Shown: one piece after another, positions 38,275-47,616 of the stretch
Layout of the letters: every line of letters starts with the position of its first letter
Position numbering within the stretch: the first letter of the stretch is position 1
Source: Sulfuriferula sp. AH1
Lineage (GTDB): Bacteria; Pseudomonadota; Gammaproteobacteria; Burkholderiales; Sulfuriferulaceae
NCBI RefSeq assembly: GCF_002162035.1
Contig: NZ_CP021138.1
Span: 992,001-1,056,000, forward strand
Length of the DNA: 64,000 bases
Direction of reading: 5' to 3'
Translations under genes and position numbers: made by a program
Notes under the pieces: generated by a model
The model's input: only the letters and a program-made list of their open reading frames with translations
What the model was told of the DNA's origin: nothing
Database searches by the model: none

Positions 38275-38684
38275 TATTTTACCGTCGGTAAACCGGCTTG
38301 CTGCCAAGCCAGGATGCCGCCTTTCAAATTGTAAACCTTGGTAAAGCCGTTTTTCCGCAATACGCCGCATGCCGTGGAAGAACGGGCGCCGGAGCGGCAA
38401 TTCACAACGATAGCCTGGTCTTTGTATTTTTCCAGCGGTTTCAGGCTGTTAGCGAGTTGCCCGACCGGAATGTGTTTGGCGTCGGCAATGTGGCCGCTGC
38501 TGAATTCATTGGCTTCGCGTACGTCGAGCACGATGGCGTTTTCGTGATTGATGAGCTGAACTGCGCCCGTCGTATCGACTTCCGAGGTACCGCTAATCTT
38601 GCCGCGCAAGCTTGGGAATATCAGCATGAAACCTGAAAACACGGCCAAAACGATCAGCCAAATGTTGTGTTGTACAAAATCCAA
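38274..38684 (-). CDS. Membrane-anchored rhodanese-like protein
   Basis: A 136-residue protein with one N-terminal membrane helix (about 8-25) and a rhodanese domain with active-site loop CRSGAR (Cys96). Such proteins carry persulfide sulfur or bind thiosulfate or sulfite. It is coupled to grxC downstream and lies ten bases after a DUF2892 gene. In E. coli YgaP the rhodanese and DUF2892-like membrane parts are one protein, which suggests a functional pair here. Confidence 0.9.
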   Translation of the reverse strand: MDFVQHNIWLIVLAVFSGFMLIFPSLRGKISGTSEVDTTGAVQLINHENAIVLDVREANEFSSGHIADAKHIPVGQLANSLKPLEKYKDQAIVVNCRSGARSSTACGVLRKNGFTKVYNLKGGILAWQQAGLPTVK

Positions 38685-38693
38685 AATACGCTC

Positions 38694-38912
38694 CTATAAT
38701 CCGCAGCCTGATTTTACCCCTGCCTTTTTCAGCATGATGTCCATGGGGCAGAAACGGGTGATGCCACTTTGAAATAAATTAAACCCGACAAAGGCGGTAA
38801 ACCAGAGCCAGCTAGGGCTGCTCAAGTTTGCCGTACCAGCAGAGTGTGCCAGTGCCAATGATAGCATGATGAAAAAGCCAGCGATAATACGGACGATACG
38901 TTCTACGGTCAT
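38694..38912 (-). CDS. DUF2892 membrane protein (YgaP C-terminal-like)
   Basis: A 72-residue protein with two membrane helices and the DUF2892 features RIAGFFIMLSLAL and FNLFQSGITRFCPM, with a conserved cysteine near residue 56. It starts at the ATG at 38912 with AAAGGAAA upstream; a longer open frame in the same phase overlaps the RND gene and is not coding. It lies 20 bp after the RND permease and 9 bp before the rhodanese gene. Confidence 0.85.
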   Translation of the reverse strand: MTVERIVRIIAGFFIMLSLALAHSAGTANLSSPSWLWFTAFVGFNLFQSGITRFCPMDIMLKKAGVKSGCGL

Positions 38913-38932
38913 GATGTTTCCTTTGGTTAAAA

Positions 38933-41900
38933 TCAAGCGGTTTTTTCGAGTCGGCGTTCCCACAGATAGTACATGAGGGGAATGACGACCAGGGTTAATA
39001 CAGTGGAGGCGAAGGTGCCAAAAATCAAGGATACCGCCAAGCCGCCGAATACCGGGTCGGTGATCATGATAGCCGAGCCCAGAATAATCGCCAGTGCGGT
39101 GAGCATGATCGGACGGAAACGCACGGCGCCGGCTTCGATCACCGCCTGCTCCAGGCCATAGCCTTGTTTGCGGTAGTCGATGATGAAATCGATCAGCAGC
39201 AGGGAGTTGCGCACCACCACGCCAGCCAGGGCGATCACACCGATCATCGAGGTGGCGGTAAATGCCTGCTGAGTGATCCAGTGACCGGGGAATACACCGA
39301 CCAGCGTCAGCGGTATCGCGCCCATCACGATCAGCGGCATCACGAAGGACTTGTAATAGCCGACCAGCATCAGGTAGATGAAGACCAGTGCGACGATGAA
39401 GGCCGAACCCAGATCGCGGAACACATCGAGCGTGAGGCGCATCTCGCCGCCCCACAGCAAATGATAGCCGACGACATCGTCGGGCTGGGCTTCACCGAAA
39501 CCGAGATTGCCGGTTTTGAAAGTGACGCCATTGGACAGCATCTTGCCATCCAGCATCTTGTCGAGGGCAAGCACGGCATAGACCGGGCTGGATTTCAGCA
39601 GTTCGCCGCCGACCATGACCACAGGATGCTGGTCGCGATCGTAGATCGGCTTGTCCTGCGTCGTGCGTTCGATGGTCGCGATTGCGGATAACGGAACCTG
39701 CTGCCCCATCATGTTGGTGATGCGGATCGACAGGATCTGCTCGGGCGTCTGCCGTTGACTGCGCGGCAGGCGTATCGTCAGGTTGACCGGTTCACGGCTG
39801 TCATCGACGTGTACCGTACCGATGTTGAAGCCGGAGACATAATCGTGCAGCAGTTTCGCGACCTGACCAACGGCAACGTTGGAGAGCGCGGCTTTTTCCT
39901 TGTCCACTTTGATACGGAAGGAATCCACGGTGCTGGTAACCGTATCATCGGCGTTGATGATGCCGTATACCTTGGCGAAATCGCGATCGACGTCAGCGGC
40001 TGCGCTACGCAGCTTGTTGTAATCCGGGCCGTATAACTCGGCCAGAATCTGCGATTGCACTGGCGGTCCCGGCGGCGTTTCATAGAGTTTGATTTTGGCG
40101 CGAGGGAAGGCCTGACGTACCGGATTTAACGTCACATCCAGGTTCTGCACGATCTGATGGGATGAAGTCGAACGTTCATGCTTGTTGGTAAGGTTCACCC
40201 GCAATTGCGCGATATTGTCGCCGCGCTTGAGCATGTCGCCACGCACCAGCGCCGCAAAATCGACCGGCGCCGTCATGCCGAGAAAGGTCTGGTAATCGGT
40301 TACAAACTCTGTCTTTGCCAGCACATCACCTACCGCACGCGCTACGCGATCGGTTTCCGCGAGCGTGCTGCCTGCCGGCGTATCCACTTGCAGCAGGAAG
40401 GTGTTGGTGTTGTCATTCGGTAGCATTTTCAGCTCTACGCCCATGGCCGATAACGGGCCGTTGATGCCGGAAGGGCGGATGAACTGCCAGGCAGGCTGGA
40501 TCATCGCGGCTATCAGCAAACCTACGACCACGATGAATAGCAGATTGCGTTTGCCGCTGTGCCGGATGAGCGGGGTGATGACTGCAACGTAGGCGCGATG
40601 CAGCGGATCCTTGGGATCGGCCGCTTTGTCTTCCAGCGCCGGTCTGTCGGTCAGTGATTTTGCTGCCTTGCCCGCCAGCCAGCGGTTAGCCGCCCAGGGC
40701 ACGACCATGTAAGCGATAAACAGGGATGCGATCATCGCCACGGGTACGTTGAACGGAATAGGCTGCATGAACGGACCCATCATCCCGGTAACGAACGCCA
40801 TCGGCACAAAGGCGAGGATGACGGCAATGGTGGCGATGTTGGTCGGATTGCCGATCTCATTGGTCGCGGTGACAAGGGCCTCCTTGAAATTCTTGCCGCC
40901 GCCGTGATGCATGTGCCGGTGAATGTTTTCTACCACCACGATCGCCGCGTCAACCAGCAGGCCGAGCGACAGGATCAGCGCGAACAGGGTGATGCGGTTA
41001 ATGGTCTGCCCGGCGATAAGGCCGACGGTCAGAACCACGAACAAAATCAGCGGTACGGTGAGGGTGACGATGGCGGCTTCGCGCCAGCCGAGGAAAAATA
41101 CCAGTATCACCACCACCGAGCCGATGGCAATGCCCAGATGCTCCATCAAGGTATTGACTGCGTCGTCGGCTTTCGCGCCGTCGTCGCGCGTTACGCTTAC
41201 CGTTACCCCCTCAGGGATGGCGTTGCGCTTGAGACCATCGAGCTTCTTGAGTACCGCATCCGCCACGACAACGGCGTTCGTACCTGCTTTTTTGGCGATG
41301 GCGATGGTGACGGCAGGCGCTTCACCGCGATAGATGTGTTGGGCTGCGGCCGGACCGAAGGCAAAACGGCTGACCTCATCGGTTTCCGTTGCGCCATCCT
41401 GAATCTCGGCGACATCCTTCAGGTATATGGGTTTGCCATTCGGGGCGCCGATGATGATTTGTCCGACTTCACGCGCATCGCCGACGAAACCCGACAGGCG
41501 CAAGGGCTGATCGCGGTTGTTGTCGACCAGCGTGCCGATGGGCAGCGATACGTTCGCACCTTGCAGCATCCTGTCGACCTGATCGAGACTGAGGCCGGCG
41601 GCGGAAAGCCTTGCAGGATCGATCCAGACGTTTACGGCACGTTGCGCGCCGCCTGTCAGCTGGGTGAACGATACGCCGGGGACGTTGCGCAGCTGTTCCA
41701 GGACGCGCGCCGAGATGTCACGGAGCTGGAGGTCGTTGAGTGTGTCGGAGCTCAATGTGAGGGTGAGGATGGGCACGTCGTCGACATTGATAGGCTTGAC
41801 CAGCGGTTGCATGGTGCCGGCCGGCAGGCGGTCCAGATTCTGCATCAATTGGTTGTAGAGTTTGACCAGGCTGCGTTCCTGATCCTGGCCGACATCGAAT

Positions 41901-42214
41901 TGCACTGTAACCACCCCGTAATCCGCCGCGGCATAGCCGAAGGTATGCTTGACCCCGGATTGTGAATTCATGATGGCTTCCAGCGGCTTGACCACCAGAT
42001 TCTGGATTTCGCTAGCCGATGCGCCGGGTTTGGCGACGATGATGTTGGCAGCCGGAACCACGATTTGCGGATTGTATTCACGCGCGGTGACGAACAAGGC
42101 CATTATTCCGGCCAGACTGATCGCCAGCATGATCATGGCGGTGATTTTGGATTCCAGAAAGACGCGGGCGATTTTACCTGCGATATTGAGATTGGCTGGT
42201 TGCTGTTCAGACAT
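38933..42214 (-). CDS. RND efflux transporter, permease subunit
   Basis: Inner-membrane proton-driven pump of 1093 residues with the RND layout of 12 membrane segments and two large periplasmic loops. Visible landmarks are the N-terminal ITAMIMLAISLAGIMALF, the TM4 stretch LFALILSLGLLVDAAIVVVENIHRH with its acidic relay residue, and the second-half GVVVRNSLLLIDF and VRFRPIMLTALA. The CusA-type methionine relay is not obvious, so a drug or organic substrate is as likely as a metal. Its start overlaps the adaptor stop by eight bases. Confidence 0.93.
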   Translation of the reverse strand: MSEQQPANLNIAGKIARVFLESKITAMIMLAISLAGIMALFVTAREYNPQIVVPAANIIVAKPGASASEIQNLVVKPLEAIMNSQSGVKHTFGYAAADYGVVTVQFDVGQDQERSLVKLYNQLMQNLDRLPAGTMQPLVKPINVDDVPILTLTLSSDTLNDLQLRDISARVLEQLRNVPGVSFTQLTGGAQRAVNVWIDPARLSAAGLSLDQVDRMLQGANVSLPIGTLVDNNRDQPLRLSGFVGDAREVGQIIIGAPNGKPIYLKDVAEIQDGATETDEVSRFAFGPAAAQHIYRGEAPAVTIAIAKKAGTNAVVVADAVLKKLDGLKRNAIPEGVTVSVTRDDGAKADDAVNTLMEHLGIAIGSVVVILVFFLGWREAAIVTLTVPLILFVVLTVGLIAGQTINRITLFALILSLGLLVDAAIVVVENIHRHMHHGGGKNFKEALVTATNEIGNPTNIATIAVILAFVPMAFVTGMMGPFMQPIPFNVPVAMIASLFIAYMVVPWAANRWLAGKAAKSLTDRPALEDKAADPKDPLHRAYVAVITPLIRHSGKRNLLFIVVVGLLIAAMIQPAWQFIRPSGINGPLSAMGVELKMLPNDNTNTFLLQVDTPAGSTLAETDRVARAVGDVLAKTEFVTDYQTFLGMTAPVDFAALVRGDMLKRGDNIAQLRVNLTNKHERSTSSHQIVQNLDVTLNPVRQAFPRAKIKLYETPPGPPVQSQILAELYGPDYNKLRSAAADVDRDFAKVYGIINADDTVTSTVDSFRIKVDKEKAALSNVAVGQVAKLLHDYVSGFNIGTVHVDDSREPVNLTIRLPRSQRQTPEQILSIRITNMMGQQVPLSAIATIERTTQDKPIYDRDQHPVVMVGGELLKSSPVYAVLALDKMLDGKMLSNGVTFKTGNLGFGEAQPDDVVGYHLLWGGEMRLTLDVFRDLGSAFIVALVFIYLMLVGYYKSFVMPLIVMGAIPLTLVGVFPGHWITQQAFTATSMIGVIALAGVVVRNSLLLIDFIIDYRKQGYGLEQAVIEAGAVRFRPIMLTALAIILGSAIMITDPVFGGLAVSLIFGTFASTVLTLVVIPLMYYLWERRLEKTA

Positions 42215-43298
42215 TGCCGGCCCCCGAACTGACGACCTTGTCGCCGGATTGCAGGTTGGCTGGCGCCGGGCTGACCACGCGTTCCCCGGTGCTTAGGCCG
42301 GACTGGATATCGGTCAGGCCGTTGCTGGTGTCGCCGACGCGTACCATGCGATAGTGGGCGATGTTCTGCCTGTCGACCACGAATACGCCGGTGATGCCGG
42401 CACGGTCGAGTACCGCGCTGGCGGGGACGCGCAAGCTGGAACGCTCGCCGATGGCGAAACCGACTTGTACGAACATGCCGCTTTTGAGCGTGTGGCCGGC
42501 GGGCAAATCAATCTTGACCTGATAGGTACGGCTCATCGGGTCGGCAGCAGGTACCAGTTGCGCGACTTTGCCGGTGAGTGCAGTTGTCTGACCGCCCACG
42601 CTCAGGCTTGCCGGCGAACCCGGTTGCAAATGGGCATAGACATCGGCGGATACCTGGGTTTGTACTTGCAGTTTATCGGGGTTTTCCAGCATCAGGACGG
42701 GGTGGCCCGGTGCAGCAAGGTCGCCCACGTTGGCCAGCTTCTGGGTGATGATGCCCGCAAAAGGTGCGGTGAGCGTGGCATAGCGCATTTGCGCGTTCGC
42801 CGTGTTCACCCCGGCTTGTGCAGCTGCGGCCTGTTGTTGTGCGATCTGGTATTGCAGGCGGATTTTGTCCCATTGCGCCTTGGGAATGGCTTCTTCCTTG
42901 TACAAAGCGCCAAAGCGTTCGTAGTCGTTCCTGGCATCGGCCAATGCGGCTCGCGCCTGAGCGAGACCTGCGTTGGCCTGGCTGACCTGGCCCTGAATAT
43001 CGGCTGGATCGACGGAGAACAGGCGTTGACCAGCTTTGACTTTCTGGCCGACATCGACGTTGATTTCGCGTATGAATCCCATCAGGCGGGAGGCGATCTG
43101 GGCTTGCTGCTGGGCCACGACATTGCCAGGAGCGGTGACTATGATGGCGGTATTGCCCGGATTGACGAGGACGACATTGGCCTTGACCGTGTTCGTCACT
43201 TCAGTAGCAGCATGATCGGCTGGTTTCTCGCTACATCCGGCCAGCAATAACATGGCGGCAACAGCGATGACAATAGGTTTTGCAAGTAGATGGTTCAC
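42207..43298 (-). CDS. RND efflux periplasmic adaptor (membrane fusion protein)
   Basis: Lipoprotein adaptor of 363 residues. The start is GTG at 43298 with a CAGGAG site; the signal ends in the lipobox LLLAGCSE. The lipoyl/hairpin region (QIASRLMGFIREINVDVGQKV to about residue 160) contains the coiled hairpin, followed by the beta-barrel domain (LVPAADPMSRTYQVKIDLP). It lies 13 bases downstream of the outer-membrane factor gene. Confidence 0.93.
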   Translation of the reverse strand: MNHLLAKPIVIAVAAMLLLAGCSEKPADHAATEVTNTVKANVVLVNPGNTAIIVTAPGNVVAQQQAQIASRLMGFIREINVDVGQKVKAGQRLFSVDPADIQGQVSQANAGLAQARAALADARNDYERFGALYKEEAIPKAQWDKIRLQYQIAQQQAAAAQAGVNTANAQMRYATLTAPFAGIITQKLANVGDLAAPGHPVLMLENPDKLQVQTQVSADVYAHLQPGSPASLSVGGQTTALTGKVAQLVPAADPMSRTYQVKIDLPAGHTLKSGMFVQVGFAIGERSSLRVPASAVLDRAGITGVFVVDRQNIAHYRMVRVGDTSNGLTDIQSGLSTGERVVSPAPANLQSGDKVVSSGAGNV

Positions 43299-43311
43299 AA
43301 TCGGCTCCTGT

Positions 43312-44709
43312 TTATAATTGGTCAAATTCGAGCTGGCCCAGTGCGAGCTTGAGGCTGGCACGCTGTATGGCGAGATCGTATTCAGCGGCGACGACGTCTG
43401 CGCGCGCTTTATCGAGTTGCGCTTGTGCGCCGAGTTGTTCGGTAATGGTTGCTACCCCGTTGGCATAACGCTTGTTGACCAGGGCGGCGGCTTCTTCGGC
43501 CTGTTCACTGGCGAGCTTGCGTGCTGTCAGGCGCTGTTCCGCTTCGTTTGCCTTGCGCCGCGCATCTTCTACCTGATAGGCAATGCCTGCCTCGGCTTGA
43601 GCGAGTTTCGCTGCCACCTCATCCTGCGCTGCACGCGCACGGGCGACGCTGGCCGAAGTGACGCCGCCGTCAAAGGCCGTCCAGGAGACGGAACCGCCGA
43701 CGGTATATGAATTGGCGCTGAAACCCAATCGCGGGTCGTTCCATTCCTGTCGCAGCATCAAGCCCACTTGCGGTTTATAGGCGGCCCGGGCCACGCCGAC
43801 ACTGGCCTGGCTGGCGGCCACCTGCTGTCGCAGTGCATTGATGCCGGGGTTGTTGGCAACGGCGGTCTGGCGAAGTGTTTCGGTCGTCGCCGTAGTTGGC
43901 GTGACGTTGACGGGTGCGCCTACGTCCAGGGGTTGCGATAACGGGATGCCTAGCAGCAGATGCAGTTGATCGAGTGCGCTGCTGACAGCGTTTTCAGCCT
44001 GCGCGCGTTGTACGCGGATATCCTCGAGATGTACTTTTGCCGAGAGCAGATCGCTTTTCACGATAACGCCGCCTTTTACCAGGCTTTCCATCGTTTTGAC
44101 TTGAGATTCGGCTGCGGCTTCGCCTTGTTTGGCCACATTCAGATAGGCGCGCGCGGTATGTACGCCCTGATAGGCTTGCAACACCTGGAAAATGACGCGC
44201 TGGCGAGCGGCTTCGTCGCCGTTGCGCGCGGCTTTGATATAGGCCTGGGCTTGCTGGATGCCGCCGCTGATCATGCCGCCGGTATAAATGGGCAGCTGGA
44301 CCTCAAGACGTGTGTTGAAATTACTGGTGAATCCGGGATAATTCAGTGCCTCTGGCGCAACTGACGCACTGGCCGGCCCCAGGTACTGGGTCGCGCCGAA
44401 ATCATTGAAGGTGGCGTTGCGTTGCGATAGTTTCATGCCAAACGCAGTCAATGCATCATTGGAGCCAGCCGCATTCAGCGATACCGTCAGTTTCGGCATG
44501 CGGCTGCCTTGAACCTGATTCAATCCGGCCTCGGCCTGATCGATTTGGGATCGACTAACACTCAGGTCGAAATTTTGTTTTAATGCAGTATCGACGCACT
44601 GAGCGAAGCTCAGGGTTTCAGCGGAAGCGGAAGCGGACCAGAGAAGGCTGACAGACAGCGCTAATGCGCTTAGCGCCATTTTGTGGCGAATCATGACGTG
44701 TGGTTTCAT
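43312..44709 (-). CDS. TolC-family outer-membrane efflux protein
   Basis: Outer-membrane channel of the tripartite pump, 465 residues with a signal peptide ending ASASAE. It shows the two-repeat TolC pattern (LSFAQCVDTALKQNFDLSVSRSQI and the second-half VANNPGINALRQQVAASQASVGVARAAYKPQVGL). In-frame ATGs at 44694 and 44679 are alternative starts. It is the first gene of the RND operon; upstream lie two inverted repeats that may be operators, but no local regulator gene is present. Confidence 0.92.
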   Translation of the reverse strand: MKPHVMIRHKMALSALALSVSLLWSASASAETLSFAQCVDTALKQNFDLSVSRSQIDQAEAGLNQVQGSRMPKLTVSLNAAGSNDALTAFGMKLSQRNATFNDFGATQYLGPASASVAPEALNYPGFTSNFNTRLEVQLPIYTGGMISGGIQQAQAYIKAARNGDEAARQRVIFQVLQAYQGVHTARAYLNVAKQGEAAAESQVKTMESLVKGGVIVKSDLLSAKVHLEDIRVQRAQAENAVSSALDQLHLLLGIPLSQPLDVGAPVNVTPTTATTETLRQTAVANNPGINALRQQVAASQASVGVARAAYKPQVGLMLRQEWNDPRLGFSANSYTVGGSVSWTAFDGGVTSASVARARAAQDEVAAKLAQAEAGIAYQVEDARRKANEAEQRLTARKLASEQAEEAAALVNKRYANGVATITEQLGAQAQLDKARADVVAAEYDLAIQRASLKLALGQLEFDQL

Positions 44710-44760
44710 CGTATAGCTTCAACCTATGACATAGGGGTTCAAAAATACACATTGAATACT

Positions 44761-44820
44761 ACCAGCATCGTTATTTTTATGCTGGTGAGGAAATATATTA
44801 GAATTTAATTATATTCTAAT
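44761..44820. promoter_or_regulatory. Two inverted repeats in the RND/helicase divergent promoter region
   Basis: ACCAGCAT at 44761-44768 pairs perfectly with ATGCTGGT at 44779-44786. ATTAGAAT at 44797-44804 pairs with ATTCTAAT at 44813-44820, with an 8-bp AT-only spacer. Both lie between the divergent outer-membrane factor and DEAD-box helicase genes. The second has the size of a TetR/MarR-type operator. Neither has a T-run that would make it a clear terminator. Confidence 0.5.
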
Positions 44821-44929
44821 TATTTGGCCGCTAGCAAGACTATTACACGATATAAATGCAATCGTGTCATACGATAAATGGCGGGATGCTGTAAAATGAT
44901 TGATTATTCGATTGAATCAGGAGCAACGC

Positions 44930-46279
44930 ATGGCTTTTTCAGATCTCGGTCTAGTACCTGAGATACTTCGCGCGGTTGAAGAATGTGGCTATACCGAACC
45001 TACGCCGGTGCAGGCGCAGGTGATTCCGGTGGCCTTGACCGGATGCGATGTGATGGCGGGGGCCCAGACCGGTACCGGTAAAACGGCCGGTTTTACTCTG
45101 CCCATGCTCAGCCGTCTTGCGCCTTTTGCTACGCATAGCCCGTCGCCTGCGCGCCATCCGATCCGTGCACTGATCCTGGTTCCTACCCGCGAACTTGCAA
45201 TGCAAGTGGAAGAGAGCGTGCATACCTACGGCAAACACCTGCCGTTACGTACGACTGTCGTGTATGGCGGTGTGAACATGAATGCGCAGATCGCTATCCT
45301 GCGCGGCGGTATCGATATTCTGGTCGCTACGCCAGGGCGATTGCTCGATCATGTGCAGAACAAGACGATTAACCTGTCACAAGTGCAAATGCTGATTCTG
45401 GATGAAGCCGATCGCATGCTGGACATGGGTTTCATGCCCGATCTGCGGCGCATTATCGAATTGCTGCCGGCCGGCCGGCAGAATCTGATGTTCTCGGCGA
45501 CGTTCTCCGGCGAAATCAAGAAGCTGGCTGACAGCATCATGAACAAGCCGCAGCTGATCGAGGTGGCGCGCCGTAACACCGCAGCCGAAACGGTCAGGCA
45601 GGTAGTGCATCCGGTACACAAGGAACGCAAGCACGCGTTGCTGACGCATTTGATCAAGTCGCGCCAATTGCGTCAGGTGCTGGTGTTTTGCGGTACCAAG
45701 CTGGGGGCCAATCGGCTGGCGCAGCATTTAAGCCGCGACGGCATTCCGGCCAACGCGATTCATGGCGACAAGACTCAGCAGGCGCGCGTTGAAGCGCTGG
45801 ATCAATTCAAGCAGGGCGCCATCCAGGTGCTGGTTGCCACCGATGTGGCGGCGCGGGGTATCGATATCGATCAGCTGCCATTTGTGGTGAATTATGATTT
45901 GCCGCATGCCGCAGAAGATTATGTGCATCGTATCGGACGTACCGGACGTGCGGGTGCCTCGGGTGAGGCATTGTCGCTGGTGTCGGAAGAAGAGTTGCGT
46001 TATCTGGCCGATATTGAAAAATTGCTCAACATGAAGATTTCCGCTGAAATCGTTCCCGGTTTCGAGCCTGCACTCGGTGCGATGCCGGAGCCGGTGCGGA
46101 TCCAGCGCCAACGGACTGAACGCGCTCCGCGTCCGCTTGCTGCGGACACGGTTCTTGTCCCTCGCCGCGAACGGACCGAGACCGAGGTGCCGGATACTCC
46201 TCTGACCGAGCGTGCCAAAGAGCCTAATCGTCGCAAGCAGGTCGCCGCATTGTTTTTACCGCCAGTTGCCCGTAACTAA
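44930..46279 (+). CDS. DEAD-box RNA helicase (RhlE type)
   Basis: ATP-dependent RNA helicase of 449 residues, started at the ATG at 44930 with AGGAG upstream. Motifs run in order: the Q motif region YTEPTPVQAQ, AQTGTGKT, PTRELA, TPGR, VLILDEADRML as ILDEADRMLDMG, SAT, then ATDVAARGID and HRIGRTGRAG. The C-terminus is arginine-rich and short, closest to RhlE-like enzymes of ribosome assembly and mRNA turnover. Confidence 0.92.
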   Translation: MAFSDLGLVPEILRAVEECGYTEPTPVQAQVIPVALTGCDVMAGAQTGTGKTAGFTLPMLSRLAPFATHSPSPARHPIRALILVPTRELAMQVEESVHTYGKHLPLRTTVVYGGVNMNAQIAILRGGIDILVATPGRLLDHVQNKTINLSQVQMLILDEADRMLDMGFMPDLRRIIELLPAGRQNLMFSATFSGEIKKLADSIMNKPQLIEVARRNTAAETVRQVVHPVHKERKHALLTHLIKSRQLRQVLVFCGTKLGANRLAQHLSRDGIPANAIHGDKTQQARVEALDQFKQGAIQVLVATDVAARGIDIDQLPFVVNYDLPHAAEDYVHRIGRTGRAGASGEALSLVSEEELRYLADIEKLLNMKISAEIVPGFEPALGAMPEPVRIQRQRTERAPRPLAADTVLVPRRERTETEVPDTPLTERAKEPNRRKQVAALFLPPVARN

Positions 46280-46281
46280 GC

Positions 46282-46605
46282 ATGGAGTGGGGCATACTGG
46301 CCATCGTCCTGGTCTTGGCATGGTTCTGGCTGGATAGCATGAAATGCAACGACATCGCGGTCACCGCAGCCCGGCGCGCGGCGCATTTGTCCGGTGTGCA
46401 GTTGCTGGATGACACGGTGGCACTGGATAAAATTCGTCTGGCGCGGGATAGGGATGTGGGAGTGGGTTTGCGGCGCATCTATCGTTTTGAGTTCAGCGAC
46501 ACCGGCGACAATCGTCGCGGCGGTGTCGTTGTATTGCATAATGCCAAGGTGGAAACGGTTAATCTGGGAAATGTATGGGCAGTAACCCCAACTACTGTTG
46601 ATTAG
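46282..46605 (+). CDS. DUF3301-family small membrane protein
   Basis: A 107-residue protein with one N-terminal membrane helix (MEWGILAIVLVLAWFWL) and a soluble domain containing LARDRDVGVGLRRIYRFEFS. It fits the DUF3301 family found next to other genes in Gammaproteobacteria and Betaproteobacteria; the function is unknown. It starts two bases after the helicase stop and overlaps the convergent MBL gene by 14 bases. Confidence 0.8.
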   Translation: MEWGILAIVLVLAWFWLDSMKCNDIAVTAARRAAHLSGVQLLDDTVALDKIRLARDRDVGVGLRRIYRFEFSDTGDNRRGGVVVLHNAKVETVNLGNVWAVTPTTVD

Positions 46606-47548
46606 CCTCGATTTCCAGTATCGCCAGACTGATATGCTTGCCTAGCTGTTCGGTGAATCCGGGCAAATTGCTGAATTTTTTCAGCTTGGCAGCGACGGCA
46701 TCCTTCATTTCATAATCGCTCTTCCCGGCATCGTACTGTTCCTTCACTGCCGCATACAGCGTGCTCAGATATTCACGATAGCGTTTGACGATGGCTACCT
46801 TGCCCGTCTGGCCATGTCCGGGCACGTAATGCTTGTCATGCAGGCCGATGGCGCGGTCGCAAGCGGCGATGCTGCCCTTGAAGGTGGCATCATCCAGGCG
46901 GGCAATATAGTTATTCAGCACATTATCCCCGGTAAATAATACCGAATCTTCAACGACTTCGATCATGATATCGGTTTTGCTGTGGGCATTTTCCGGTGCG
47001 TAAACATGAAAATGCATGCCGCCCGTCTGGATGGTCTGGTCGTCTACCACCGGTATGGTGGGAATGACGGCCCGGGTGGAGGCGGTGTAATTGTCTGTCA
47101 GCTTGTTGACCAGCGCGACCCATTCTTCCGCTCCCCCCTCCTGGGCCTTGCGTATCATTTCGGGATGAGCGACCAGCTTGGCATCCGGATAAGCTTGAGC
47201 GATGGCCTGATTGCCCAGCCAATGATCGCCATGGATATGGGTATCAAATACGTAAGTGACCGGTAGCGCGGTATGTTTGGCGATTTGTCGCAGCACCATG
47301 CGCCCGGCCTCCAGGCTGGCACCCGGATCGATGACGACTACACCGTCCTTGGTAATGATAAAGCCGGGATTGTTCATGAAACCCTGGTTTTGCGGCGAAG
47401 GCTGGCCCAGCGGGCCGTGTATTACGTAGGTGTGAGCAGCGATTTTCTGAGCAGGATAATCACGGACAGGGTTGTCGTCTGCAAAAGCGCTCGCCGGCAA
47501 CAATAGCGCACCCATCAGCGCATAACCAAGTTGTTTGAAGAGTTTCAT
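46592..47548 (-). CDS. Exported MBL-fold metallo-hydrolase
   Basis: A 318-residue protein with a signal peptide (MKLFKQLGYALMGALLLPASAFA) and a metallo-beta-lactamase fold: metal motif FDTHIHGDHWLGN (HxHxDH), second-shell histidines in LVAHPEM and the late YVPGHGQTG. The resemblance is to SoxH-like and quinoprotein-relay-type periplasmic hydrolases rather than true beta-lactamases; the substrate is unknown. It is downstream of a ferredoxin-reductase-like gene in the same direction, with a 68-bp gap. Confidence 0.82.
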   Translation of the reverse strand: MKLFKQLGYALMGALLLPASAFADDNPVRDYPAQKIAAHTYVIHGPLGQPSPQNQGFMNNPGFIITKDGVVVIDPGASLEAGRMVLRQIAKHTALPVTYVFDTHIHGDHWLGNQAIAQAYPDAKLVAHPEMIRKAQEGGAEEWVALVNKLTDNYTASTRAVIPTIPVVDDQTIQTGGMHFHVYAPENAHSKTDIMIEVVEDSVLFTGDNVLNNYIARLDDATFKGSIAACDRAIGLHDKHYVPGHGQTGKVAIVKRYREYLSTLYAAVKEQYDAGKSDYEMKDAVAAKLKKFSNLPGFTEQLGKHISLAILEIEANQQ

Positions 47549-47616
47549 ATGCTTTGACCTGAGTAAATGCGGAACAAATGATGCGTCATATCGACGTCGG
47601 TGTGGATGGTATGTTG

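Noticed and set aside
38694-39455. Long minus-strand frame reaching into the RND permease
   Set aside because: Only its last 72 codons (DUF2892) are coding; the upstream part is the permease gene read in the wrong frame.
40904-41965. Open frame of about 353 codons opposite the RND permease
   Set aside because: Antisense shadow of a conserved transporter gene with a compositionally odd translation.
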